Assembly (NCBI GenBank): GCA_036939975.1
Contig: JALLPB010001199.1
Location: 1-10,774, forward strand
Length of the DNA stretch: 10,774 nt
DNA from: Cyclostephanos tholiformis
Lineage: Eukaryota; Bacillariophyta; Thalassiosirophyceae; Thalassiosirales; Thalassiosiraceae
Reading direction: 5' to 3'
Every line of letters starts with the position of its first letter. The stretch's first letter is position 1. The position numbers were made by a program, and so were the translations under genes. This document shows positions 1-7,395 of the stretch, piece by piece. The notes beneath the pieces were generated by a model. It saw nothing but the letters and a program-made list of their open reading frames with translations. It ran no database searches and was not told where the DNA came from.

Positions 1-60
1 TGGCTATGGCTATGGCTATGGCTATGGCTATGGCTATGGCTATGGCTATGGCTATGGCTA
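1..60. repeat. Hexanucleotide microsatellite (TGGCTA)10
   Basis: Ten uninterrupted copies of TGGCTA fill the first 60 bases and stop at CGACAA. The array starts at the window edge, so its true length is unknown. No gene frame can be tied to it. The perfect identity of the units points to recent slippage or selection for purity. Confidence 0.97.
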
Positions 61-576
61 CGACAATTGCATGATGGCAAAGGCTACTGTTGTGTCCCCA
101 TAGTCCTCTTTTACATTGTATTTGTTTGGTGTGTTTTCATTGCCACCTTGCCTCCTGCTGTGCCACCCTTTTGTTTTTGCAATTGCCATCCATTCTCCTC
201 TAGGGGTTGAAGCAGATCCCACCTGTCACCACTCCCAAAATGTACCATCACAGCACTCATTATCTTATTCCCTCATATCATTCCTCTGACCTCCTCCTCT
301 TTTTCTTTTTGTTTTCTGCCTTGCATTGTCAACTGCCTGATGCTTGTCACAGGTTCCTCCCTCCTCCCTCCTTCTAGTCCCTCCCCTCTGGTAAACATGA
401 TTTGATTGTTACATTCCTCATGCACCCACAGCCAGTCATAATTGTTGGCAGATGTTTGCTTTTCATTCTAACCAGCTTTGACACTTCTCTTTTTGGCAAA
501 CAGCAGCAAGCTGGCTTCAACATGCCCCCCCCATTCTCCCACTCACTCTCTCCTTTCCATCATCATTGCCAGCCTT
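61..576. other. Pyrimidine-rich stretch without a convincing gene
   Basis: This stretch is rich in C/T tracts on the plus strand, notably around 285-385 with repeated CTCC and CTTTT runs. A 74-codon open frame at 402-626 runs into the left inverted-repeat arm and shows no domain or sensible composition. If the inverted-repeat element or the gypsy relic extends leftwards, part of this could be its unrecognised sequence, but translation of the minus strand showed no retroelement motif I could name. Confidence 0.5.
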
Positions 577-806
577 ACCTAGGCTGGTGGATAACTTCCC
601 CTGAAATCATGGATTGTTACAAGTGAAAACAAAGTGACATGTATTCCAGGTCAAGAAGAGAAAATTATAAGCTTATTTTAATGCTTAGTGGATTGCTTGA
701 TTTTGATCAGACAAGATTAAGAAGTTTTGATCTGACAAGACTGAGAAGTCTTGATCTGACAAGATTACAAAGTCTTGGTCTAACAAGATTAGGAAGTCTT
801 GATCTG
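577..806 (+). repeat. Left arm of a long inverted repeat
   Basis: From ACCTAGG at 577 the sequence matches the reverse complement of the arm ending at 1876. The shared blocks are GGTGGATAACTTCCCCTG, CAAGTGAAAAC, GAGAAAATTAT, and AGCTTATTTTAATGCTT, followed by GATCTGRCAAGATTA-type units. Identity is high for the first roughly 110 bases, then continues with small indels into the 24-bp repeat zone. The two arms enclose about 1.3 kb. No clear target-site duplication was found outside ACCTAGG. A third diverged copy in the same orientation lies at the right edge of the window, so this is a dispersed repeat family. It could be a TIR or an inverted pair of LTR-derived segments. Confidence 0.82.
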
Positions 807-841
807 TTTTTGATCTGTAGATCAAGACCTAATGTGTAACA
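615..841 (-). other. LTR-like segment with TGTTACA/TGTAACA ends
   Basis: The segment opens with TGTTACA at 615 and closes with TGTAACA at 841, a 7-bp inverted pair with the TG...CA form typical of LTR retrotransposons. It lies about 160 bp downstream of the gypsy integrase stop (reading the minus strand), where a 3' LTR would be expected. Against this, the sequence directly next to it is not a polypurine tract, no primer-binding site could be matched to a tRNA, and homology with the right arm extends 38 bp past the 615 end. It may be a degenerate solo or terminal LTR, or the match may be chance. Confidence 0.35.
701..806 (+). repeat. 24-bp minisatellite in the left arm
   Basis: Four consecutive 24-base units occupy 701-724, 725-748, 749-772 and 773-796, followed by a partial fifth unit. 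The consensus is close to TCTTGATCTGACAAGATTA plus five further bases ending in AAG. Units differ from each other at several positions, so the array is not fresh. The right arm keeps only about one to one and a half units (near 1700-1735), so the copy number has changed between arms. Each unit contains a small TCTTG/CAAGA inverted pair. The open frame across it is just periodic translation of the repeat. Confidence 0.93.
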
Positions 842-853
842 ATTGTTACACAT
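832..853. repeat. 22-bp perfect palindrome
   Basis: The sequence centred between 842 and 843 is its own reverse complement over 22 bases, with core TAACAATTGTTA. It overlaps the right end of the LTR-like segment. It could be a symmetric protein-binding site, a cruciform, or the trace of two facing TGTTACA element ends. Confidence 0.93.
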
Positions 854-1001
854 GTTACTGTGAACATTGGGCTCATGTCACTTGCCCCCACAAATGAAGA
901 ATCAGCATGGCACAAGGAAGAAAACCTTTGTGAGGAAAAAAAGCATGTGTGGATAGTTTTTGGTTACTAAAAAAAGCGTAAGACTTTTTGGAAAGTGGAG
1001 A

Positions 1002-1650
1002 CTAGATTTGTGTGTTTATTTTAATATCTGATTTGCTTCCGTATTCTACCCTGATTGTGCCATTTGTATGAACTGATGTGATTGTCCATGGGTCACTGTC
1101 ATACTGGCTTTCTGTTTTGCAGAGGATACTATCTTTCCATACAAGTACTTTTCCACCAACTTTGTGATCATAATCTATTTGTGACTTGTTTTCACGTGTC
1201 ATTTTAAGATCAGTTTGGTGTTGCCTGTAGTCTCCAATTTTATTCCAGTCAGCCATGTAGGGAATGTCAAACAACACATCCCTTCCAAATGTTCCTGTGC
1301 CTGAAGAGGCTTTGAGTACCGTATGGTAGGTAAAGCGAATGGTCCATGCTGCATTGGTTAGGAATGTGGCAATGTTGCTGGGTGCTACTGAGGTGGCCAT
1401 ATCTATTTTAGCAGTGCAGAGCATCCTCATTATGACTTGATGCACTCGCTCCAGTATAGCATTCGGTTGAGGGTTTTTGACACTGGTTGGCTTACGCTTA
1501 ATGCATGCAAATCACATAGGGCCTCAAAGTGGACTTTGAACTCACTTCAATTGTCAAAGATAATGTGTTGACAATGAGGAGGATACCTACTAAACCAGGT
1601 TCTATAAAGATTTGTCAAAGTATGCCTCCTTAGTTTTACCATGTGACTCT
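1002..1650 (-). pseudogene. Ty3/gypsy integrase fragment, decayed
   Basis: Reading the minus strand, a catalytic-core tail is followed by the C-terminal domain of a Ty3/gypsy-type integrase. The core shows a W-F-S-R-Y-P stretch, then IIFDN-(stop)-SEFKVHFEALCD with the second catalytic Asp, then IKRKPTSVKNPQPNAILE with the catalytic Glu. The tail contains FLTNAAW, TYHTVLKASSG, GRDVLFDIPY, DYDHKVGGKVLV and DPWTITSVHTNGTIR, typical of pol C-termini, and ends at TAG. An in-frame TGA at 1547-1549 replaces the conserved Gly of DNGSEF, and one base is missing near 1507. The N-terminal zinc-binding region and first catalytic Asp are absent. The longest intact piece is 1002-1445, but its apparent start is a GTG inside the core. 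This cannot be active. Confidence 0.88.
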
Positions 1651-1699
1651 GCTCTAGTCTTGCATAAGAGGTAGTAGATCATGAACCCTCACCAAGAGC

Positions 1700-1876
1700 T
1701 CATCAAGACTTTTTAATCTTGCCAGATCAAGATCTAGCAAGATCAAGGAATCCACTTAATTTTAAAAGCATTAAAATAAGCTCATAATTTTCTCGTCCTG
1801 ACCTGAACTACATGCCACTTCGTTTTCACTTGTTTTACCTAGTTCATTTCAGGGGAAGTTATCCACCATCCTAGGT
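1700..1876 (-). repeat. Right arm of the long inverted repeat
   Basis: Read on the minus strand from 1876, this arm begins ACCTAGG and follows the left arm closely, including GGTGGATAACTTCCCCTG and GAGAAAATTATGAGCTTAT (1776-1794). It differs by a 10-base insertion around TTTTAAAATTAAG and by retaining only one clear 24-bp unit. Its outer edge abuts the gypsy reverse transcriptase fragment just after the codons for VPWYW. The arm therefore separates reverse transcriptase from integrase, where RNase H should lie. Confidence 0.82.
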
Positions 1877-1879
1877 CAC

Positions 1880-2118
1880 CCAGTACCAGGGAACCTTTCT
1901 GGTTTCTTTGGCCTTTGTGACTTTAGTCTGACCACACTCTCTAACCAATGAGATGAGAGGGGCAAGCATGTTGCTGTGTCTTTCCCAGGGGTCTCTATAA
2001 TATTGAACCATCCCCAGAAATCTGTGAAGTTCTCTGACATTTCTCGGTGGTGCTAGTGCAAGGATTGCCTGTACCTTGTTTGACTGTGGTTTAATGACTT
2101 CTCTGGTGGGATGTACAA
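1880..2118 (-). pseudogene. Ty3/gypsy reverse transcriptase C-terminal fragment
   Basis: On the minus strand the codons read TREVIKPQSNKVQAILALAPP, then NVRELHRFLGMVQYYRDPW and NMLAPLISLV, ending in KVPWYW at the inverted-repeat arm. The block from (G/V)IKPxxxKVQAI through FLGMVQYYRxxW to LAPL is the classic end of a Ty3/gypsy reverse transcriptase palm/thumb region before RNase H. The frame is open from about 2118 to the arm, about 80 codons. Upstream polymerase motifs (the YxDD loop) are missing, and the MITE-like unit begins 20 to 25 bases away. It probably belongs to the same relic as the integrase piece, because strand and order agree. Confidence 0.85.
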
Positions 2119-2141
2119 AACATATCTAATATCTACTTACC

Positions 2142-2461
2142 TACCGTACCCACTGGGGTTTAAGGGACAACTAATGTTCAAGGATGTGACAGCTTCATCA
2201 TTCGACAGTTTTTTCCCGCCAAAACCTGAGTGTGTCGTTTTACGTTTGGATAAAGGGCTGTGGTAAAATTCATGAGTCAACCAAAGGATATAAAAAAGCA
2301 GAATTTTTTGCTAAATTCAATGGTAACATCGGGGTTTTCTAAAATTTACCACATCACATTGCAATTTAATTCCTCCAATTTTTTATTTTCTGACTAATTT
2401 AAATAGATTTAGTGTCTGTCCCTTAAACCCCGGTATCCCTTAAACCCTGGTGGGTATGGTA
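2142..2461. mobile_element. MITE-like element with ~26-bp terminal inverted repeats
   Basis: The left end (2142-2167, TACCGTACCCACTGGGGTTT...) matches the reverse complement of the right end (2436-2461) at 23 of 26 positions by hand alignment. The right end carries a second copy of the CCCTTAAACCCYGG block at 2417-2432, so it is partly duplicated. The 320-bp interior is AT-rich and has no reading frame. No confident target-site duplication is visible, so the superfamily is not assigned. The partial motif GATACCGGGGTTTA recurs at about 3182-3195, suggesting a further damaged copy. Confidence 0.75.
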
Positions 2462-2528
2462 CTTCTAGTGACACCTACATACCCCAATCTACCCTGATTT
2501 ATTTACGGTACACACCAACAATGACACT

Positions 2529-2549
2529 GGAGTGTTCCCAAAATTAATT
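2529..2549 (+). repeat. 21-bp dispersed repeat, copy A
   Basis: The sequence GGAGTGTTCCCAAAATTAAT plus one base recurs at 3749-3769 with 19 of 21 identities. The shorter core GTTCCCAAAATT appears again at 2619-2630, next to the hairpin. These copies border unlike sequence, so they look like element ends or junction sequence. Confidence 0.7.
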
Positions 2550-2554
2550 TTGCG

Positions 2555-2613
2555 TTTGTGATACACTAACACAAATCACCAATAATTTGTGATTTGTGTT
2601 TGTGTATCACAAA
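2555..2613. repeat. Long hairpin, 25-bp arms with 9-base loop
   Basis: The arm at 2555-2579 pairs with 2589-2613 at 24 of 25 positions, leaving the loop CAATAATTT. The arm starts TTTGTGATACACTAACACAA. Its first 15 bases recur exactly at 3121-3135 beyond the coding fragment, so the hairpin belongs to a repeat family flanking that fragment. A smaller near-palindrome, TTTGTGATCGTCACAAA, follows at about 2633-2649. Confidence 0.92.
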
Positions 2614-2679
2614 TATCTGTTCCCAAAATTCTTTTTGTGATCGTCACAAACCTTGTCCGTGACTCACTTTTTTTGTGCG

Positions 2680-3110
2680 TCACCCAAAAAAATTCAGGAA
2701 CTCAACGCAACACACTCCAATCCTCATAAGCAGCAACAACTCATCCAGATCCAGCCAATCATGTTTTCCTTGCATTGCCTTCTCCTTCTTTACCTTGCCC
2801 ATTGGCACAATACAGAGAAGACAAGGGGGGCCATTAGGCAGCACTCTTGGTACAGGAAGGATTTCTTCCAAAGTCTCTCTATTGAGGAGTCCCATCGTTG
2901 GTTTCAAAAAATTCCGCGGTCTGCTCTGATTCCACTGAATCTATCGCCTCCTATCGGGGAAAATGGAAACATGCTCATTCCAAACCCGCTCCCACTCGGT
3001 ACTGCTGATGGGAACAAATTCCTTGACGAACTCTGCTAGACTTTCAAGCTCATTGATGGTGAACTTAAAGTCCCTCTTCCCCCGCACCATGGTGATAGAG
3101 TGCAGGCGCT
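2680..3110 (-). pseudogene. Decayed Myb/SANT-like domain fragment
   Basis: The minus strand between 2944 and about 3100 encodes GKRDFKFTINELESLAEFVK, then EFVPISSTEWERVWNEH and a P-D-R-R-R end before a TAG. This spacing of Trp and Leu residues (GKRx(Y/F)xxxExxxLxxxxxxxxPIxxxEWxxVxxxH) resembles a Myb/SANT-like domain found in multicopy genes of oomycetes, fungi and algae, which I recall as the DUF6818 type. A second frame at 2680-2907 continues with LPNGPPCLLC and GKVKKEKAMQGK, resembling the family's IPTGDPxCPPxVRRAKxIK tail, but shifted and broken. Flanking copies of TTTGTGATACAC suggest it sits inside a mobile unit. The domain assignment rests on memory of the pattern. Confidence 0.45.
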
Positions 3111-3120
3111 TTTTTTTGTT

Positions 3121-3135
3121 TTTGTGATACACTAA
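3121..3135 (+). repeat. 15-bp copy of the hairpin arm
   Basis: TTTGTGATACACTAA is identical to 2555-2569. With the opposite-facing arm at 2602-2613 it forms a 12-bp inverted pair (GTGTATCACAAA/TTTGTGATACAC) around the Myb/SANT-like fragment, as the ends of a small transposon might. Confidence 0.7.
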
Positions 3136-3255
3136 TTTTCAGTCCCGGTCAACAGGTCTGAGGGGTTCACCAAACTACCATAGATACCGGGGTTTATGAT
3201 TTTTTTACACTTAACTAGCAAGTTTTAGCACAATTTAGCGCGATTTAAGTGTAAT

Positions 3256-3662
3256 GGAGTTGAGGGAATTCAAGCCAATGACACCACTCTACTCTAGCAA
3301 ATTCAACAGGGTGGTGACACATATTTAAGGTTAAAATATGTGTTTAAGTGATTTGGTATTTTGTGACACAAAATCGTTAAGTCTATTTTTTAAACATCAA
3401 AAAGTAAAGACTAATATTTAGACTTGACTTATGTTTAAGAAATAGACTAACCTCCTAACATAAGAATCTGTAGAAGTTGTACTCAGTCCTGACCTATTTG
3501 CAGTCTATTTCTTAAACATCAAAAAGTCAAGTCTAATCTTCGACCTATTAGCAGTTAACACTTATCGAAAAGGTTTCAAATCCCTTCATACTTTTAGGTC
3601 AATTTCCATCAATGAAACAAGTCTTGTGAAAAGCATAAGCCATGTCATATTCCCTCAACTCC
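3256..3662. mobile_element. Inverted-repeat unit rich in hairpins, no coding capacity
   Basis: GGAGTTGAGGGAAT at 3256-3269 is exactly inverted at 3649-3662, and similarity resumes inside with ATGACA. The roughly 400-bp interior holds a 10-bp perfect inverted pair (3317-3326 with 3334-3343), an 8-bp one (3358-3365 with 3367-3374), and a large inverted repeat at 3380-3448. It has no credible open frame. The layout fits a non-autonomous foldback or MITE-like element. Target-site duplications are not evident. Confidence 0.55.
3380..3555. repeat. 35-bp module in three copies, one inverted
   Basis: AGTCTATTTYTTAAACATCA-type modules lie at 3380-3414 and 3502-3536 in direct orientation (3 mismatches in 35), with an inverted copy at about 3415-3448. 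The first two of these, reading along the DNA, form a head-to-head hairpin. A further direct repeat, GACCTATTWGCAGT, sits at 3491-3504 and 3542-3555. The arrangement suggests internal duplication within one element. Confidence 0.85.
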
Positions 3663-4420
3663 CTTGTGTCTTGTTGCATTTGTTGTTCATTTTCCTGTTT
3701 CCCATATTTGGAATGCTCAAAGGTCTGGAAACCAACGATTACAACAATGGAGCATTCCCAAAATTAATTAAGTGTCGGGTTTACACTTACACTACTTATC
3801 TCCTTGTTGGTCAGGGTCCATATAGAGGCCCCATTTCCAGTGCCTTTAAAATACTAATAACACCACCATAGTGACCCCCCCCATTAATTCTGAGGCCACC
3901 ATTGTGTTCCCCACACCCAAATTAGTATTACAGCATATTTCAATTATGTGCATACCATAATATTTCGCCGAGCTACAAGCCATCAACACATCACAATTGT
4001 GTGGTTGTGTGGAACACCGTGACCCCAATTGCACAATGAGTAGTGTCCCCATATCTCCCTCCCGGTGCTCTCCCCGGCGTCCCCCCTCACCTCTCCTTGA
4101 AGCCAACACCCATGTGGCGGGCACTGTGCCGTCGCCATCATCTGGACGAACGCCAAGGTGGACAACTTTGTCGACGCATTTTTATCGGCCCTGCCAGAAA
4201 TTGGCGCTGGCAATGGTGCCAATTTTCTGAGTGAGGGAGGTTCTGCCGACAAAACAAACAGTACCCCCCACCCTCCAGACTACTGTTTCCAATCGACCCG
4301 GCGGGGAGGGCGGATGACAACCAGGAAGGCATCGTTTTTGCTGACTAGCCGAGGAGGTCCAATTTCCCCAGTGCGGTACCTACGGTACAGAACCGCTTTT
4401 TCAACCAAAATCCGGAATGA
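3663..4420. other. Region upstream of the piggyBac-like relic, no clear gene
   Basis: A second copy of the 21-bp dispersed repeat lies at 3749-3769. Short frames on both strands between 3846 and 4420 are GC-rich and overlap in several frames without domain signals. The frame beginning around 4158 (VDNFVDAFLSALPEIG) is moderately protein-like and could be an early part of the transposase N-terminus, but it changes to basic low-complexity sequence. TTAA tetramers, the target of piggyBac elements, occur at several places (for example in 3760-3772 and 3882-3888), but no matching terminal inverted repeat was found. Confidence 0.4.
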
Positions 4421-6861
4421 AATGATGAAGGATATGACTCAGAGGGGGGGCTTCCATACTTTGCCGACAAAGAGGAGGTTGATGCGGATGATTATAACGA
4501 AGCCCCACTCATCGATGATGCCTTCCCACCACCGAGAGAAGCAGAATCTTTGGCGGTGGAGACAGAAGCGGCGCCGGAATCAACTGTTGAGGGGGTTATG
4601 TTGCTTAATGTTGCTCTGCTGAAGGATGAATTAAAGAGGAGGGGACATGCGATTGCTGGCAAAAAGGGGGAATTGCAGGCATGCCTGAAAGAGGCAATCA
4701 TGCTGAATGTGCCGGTAGCATCGGGGGAGGGGAGTCAGTCTGCTGCCATGAATCGATGGCGGGGTTGGATGTCACAGCACGGTGGGAGCTTCTGAATCCC
4801 AAGGACACGCCCGTCCCCGAGCCCAAGAACAAAGAACAAAGCCTCCGCCCCCCAACTGAGTTGGAGGGCTCAACAAACCCAAAGTATGCAATGAAGGAGA
4901 CGTTTGTGTGGGGTTCATTTACAGGACAACAGAGAAGATGCGGTATGCATTCGTGGAAGAGTCACCAATGGCTCCGCCAAAGAAGAGGTCAAGGAAGTCA
5001 AGAAAGTGAACACCAATGAGGCAACACATGGTCACCAATATCGAGCCGAGGGTCCTTGGCGGTCCAAACATCGACTTCCTCCAGCGGTATGGCCTCGATG
5101 AGGCAATTCATCCAATGGATTGGTTCACAGCGTTCATGCCAATGACCCCCGATATGAATCATGAGGATGCTGCTGCTGTGAATGTCAAGGGTGACCAGAC
5201 CACCAAGTTTGCCGTGTCTAATTGGACGGGGTATTCAAATGCCAAGGCAATGCTGTGCAAAGCCGGGGACCCCAGCCACATCTTCACGGGCAAGTTCAAG
5301 CCCTTCAAGAATGAGGACATCATGCAGATGCTCGCTGTCTACATCATCGATGGACTCGCCCCAAGTCCACAGCTTGTCCAGAAGATGCAGGACCAAGAGC
5401 ATCAGCCCACCCACGGCAACGACCGGATTGCAGTTGTTATTGGTCCTGGATGGCAACAGAAGCACCAATCATTCCGGCACTTCTTCACCACCCAGGATCC
5501 CCTCATGATGGCACCTCGAAGAAGCAATGCCCAAACTTCAAGGTTGACGAGCTCTTTTGATGGCTTCATTACATTTGGAAGGAGGCATGGGCGTTGGGGA
5601 AGGAGTTCTCGACTGACAAGCAGTCCTGCAAGATGCAGGGGAAGTTGGAGTATAAAGTCCGCTGTGGGAAGTTCAAGCGGTTGGGTGATGGCTTGCAGGA
5701 GGATTGCATTGCAGATGATTGGTACTTGTGGGACTTTTATTTTGTAACGAGCCGAGCAACCCTGAGCTCCTGGCCCAGGGATTTTGTCCGATGCACTGCC
5801 GCCCACTCCACATGTTTGGTAACTTGCCTGAGAGCTATTATTGTTGTACAATGGACAACCTGTTTAATTCTGTAAAACTTGCTTGTGCTGCTTACTCGTT
5901 GCCCAAGCCTGTTTTTGTCCACGGCATTCTAAGGAAGAGTGGTCATGGTTGCCCACCATGCGTCATGCAGGAGGAGAAGCTTGGCAAGCACGCCGACGCA
6001 GCACGGGGTACGGTGAAGGCAGCGAGGCTCATGAATGACAGCATGTCTTCCAATTTGGTGGTAGCATTGTGCTACGACCAAAAGCCGTTCTTCACAATCT
6101 TGTCCAAGTGTAAGAAGGTCTCGTGGGAGCCTGTGAAGAAGACGGTTTGGCCATCAAGCCTGAAGTCCAATGTCAACTTCACATTTCTTCACTGGTCCCT
6201 GTCGCATGATTACAATTATCAAATGAATGATAATGACATTGCAGATCAGCTGAGGCTCGTTTATTGGATCATGCGCTTTCAAAGGAATAACAACTGGTGG
6301 TGAGCATTGTTTTGTGGCCTTACAAGGTTTTGATGGTAAATGCGTACGTGCCAATGAAGCGGTATTGTGAGCTGAAGGGGGTACCGGTTCCGTGGAGCCA
6401 TCACAACTGGAATGAGGCTATTGGATATGCTCATTTGGACCCGGAGTATTGGCCGAGATGGAAGGGGCCTTTCAGCAAGAATGATGACACCACAGGCTTC
6501 ACGACTAAGTGGGCCAACACATCTGACTTGCCAAAGAAAAAAGCACCGAGAGTCGACAGTATGTCACTCCCTCTGACTTGAGGCTGGCTAAAGGGTAGGC
6601 TTGACCACGAGACTAGAACTCACATGCCTTTCCCTCCTCTGTCAATGAATGCTGCCTGCCAGCTCCATCGTTGGGCACACGGCGGAGGGGGCAAATGTCA
6701 AGCCATCTGGTTCACATGCACATGTCATGCAATGCGAGTAATGCGGGGTGCATCTTTGCCTCAAGTGCTGGCCCATTTTCCACCAGGAAAAAAGGATCAA
6801 GCTACGTGTGTTCGATATTCTAGAAGAAAAGGATGCTTCGGTGACCATGAATACCAAGTAG
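4421..6861 (+). pseudogene. piggyBac-like transposase with SAP domain, broken
   Basis: DDE transposase of the piggyBac (DDE_Tnp_1_7) family, which cuts and pastes DNA at TTAA. In order: an acidic N-terminus from 4421; a SAP-type DNA-binding helix pair at about 4601-4717 (LLKDELKRRG...GKKGEL); a linker with TARWELLNPKD (4756 on); a basic patch PPKKRSRKSRK just before 5007; a core start NIDFLQRYGLDE; LAVYIIDGLAPSPQ and NFKVDELF; catalytic Asp codons at 5615 (STDKQ), 5854 (TMDNLFNS) and 6235 (MNDNDIADQ); CQLHRWAHG; and a Cys/His finger CGVHLCLKCWPIFH (6742-6783), ending at TAG 6859. Lesions: frame changes near 4750, 4930, 5505, 5737, 6300, 6570 and 6725; stops at 5007, 5558 and 6739. The frame closes upstream at TGA 4418, so the true N-terminus is uncertain. 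It is not expressible as one protein unless several lesions are introns or assembly errors. Family assignment is firm; inactivity is inferred. Confidence 0.9.
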
Positions 6862-7395
6862 GCATGCATTGGGTGGGGTTTAATGCGTGTAGTAATAATA
6901 ATTAGGGCAATTTTATCACATGAATTTAACTATATGTACTCTAGCTCTGCAAGTTTTTGGCCGATTTTCAATAATAGCACACCGTTGTGATCCTCTTGGC
7001 AAGTCTGACCTTCAGCATTCCTTAGTTTTCTTGATTGGGTTGATTTTGGGGCCTTTTACCTACCTCTAAGGTACAGACTGAAAGGTCACTATTGACCAGG
7101 TACGCTGACCAACAAGGAGAAATATTTATACAGACTTTCTCAAGTTTGTATTTGATTGTTAGTGTCTCTACATCTAACATAACAATTGATGGGGGTGCCT
7201 GTTACCAATGCACCACGCTTTTTGTTACTCTATACATAGGAATAGTACATCATTGCACGTAAGAACAAAAACCACTTCCGCTCTCCCTGCTTCCGTGTTT
7301 TTCTACATATAATAGGCGAAGAATGAAAGAAACTTTTCTTGGTCAAGCGTTGTCTATTTTTACATAAGTGTATCTAATACACAGGTGTGCGTTTT
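6862..7395. other. Intergenic stretch between transposase relic and membrane gene
   Basis: This is AT-rich sequence with no frame or repeat of note. A TTAA at 6926-6929 could mark the right end of the piggyBac-like element, but no inverted counterpart was found on the left side. A short inverted pair, GGTCA-CTAT-TGACC, lies near 7085-7098. The stretch also contains the 3' flank of the minus-strand membrane protein gene, with no obvious polyadenylation hexamer. Confidence 0.5.

Noticed and set aside
402..626. 74-codon plus-strand frame
   Set aside because: It has no domain, mixes low-complexity sequence, and runs into the inverted-repeat arm. Its length is within chance for this base composition.
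701..796. CRISPR-like array
   Set aside because: The units are contiguous 24-bp repeats with no unique spacers, in a eukaryotic setting.
639..839. 66-codon frame with a repeating RSLDLTRL pattern
   Set aside because: It is only the translation of the 24-bp minisatellite, whose unit length is a multiple of three.
842..1000. Possible polypurine tract and tRNA primer-binding site for the gypsy relic
   Set aside because: Only GTGGGGGCAAG (minus strand, near 880-892) is weakly purine-rich and it does not adjoin the LTR-like end. No tRNA-complementary stretch was found.
3626..3871. 81-codon plus-strand frame with a hydrophobic start resembling a signal peptide
   Set aside because: It begins inside the inverted end of the foldback unit, and the remainder has no protein-like character.
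3846..4332. Several overlapping frames on both strands in GC-rich DNA
   Set aside because: They overlap in conflicting frames and have no recognisable motifs. Few stops are expected in GC-rich sequence.
3663..7000. TTAA-flanked terminal inverted repeats of the piggyBac-like element
   Set aside because: Several TTAA sites exist on each side, but no pair has matching inverted sequence by eye, so the element borders are left undefined.
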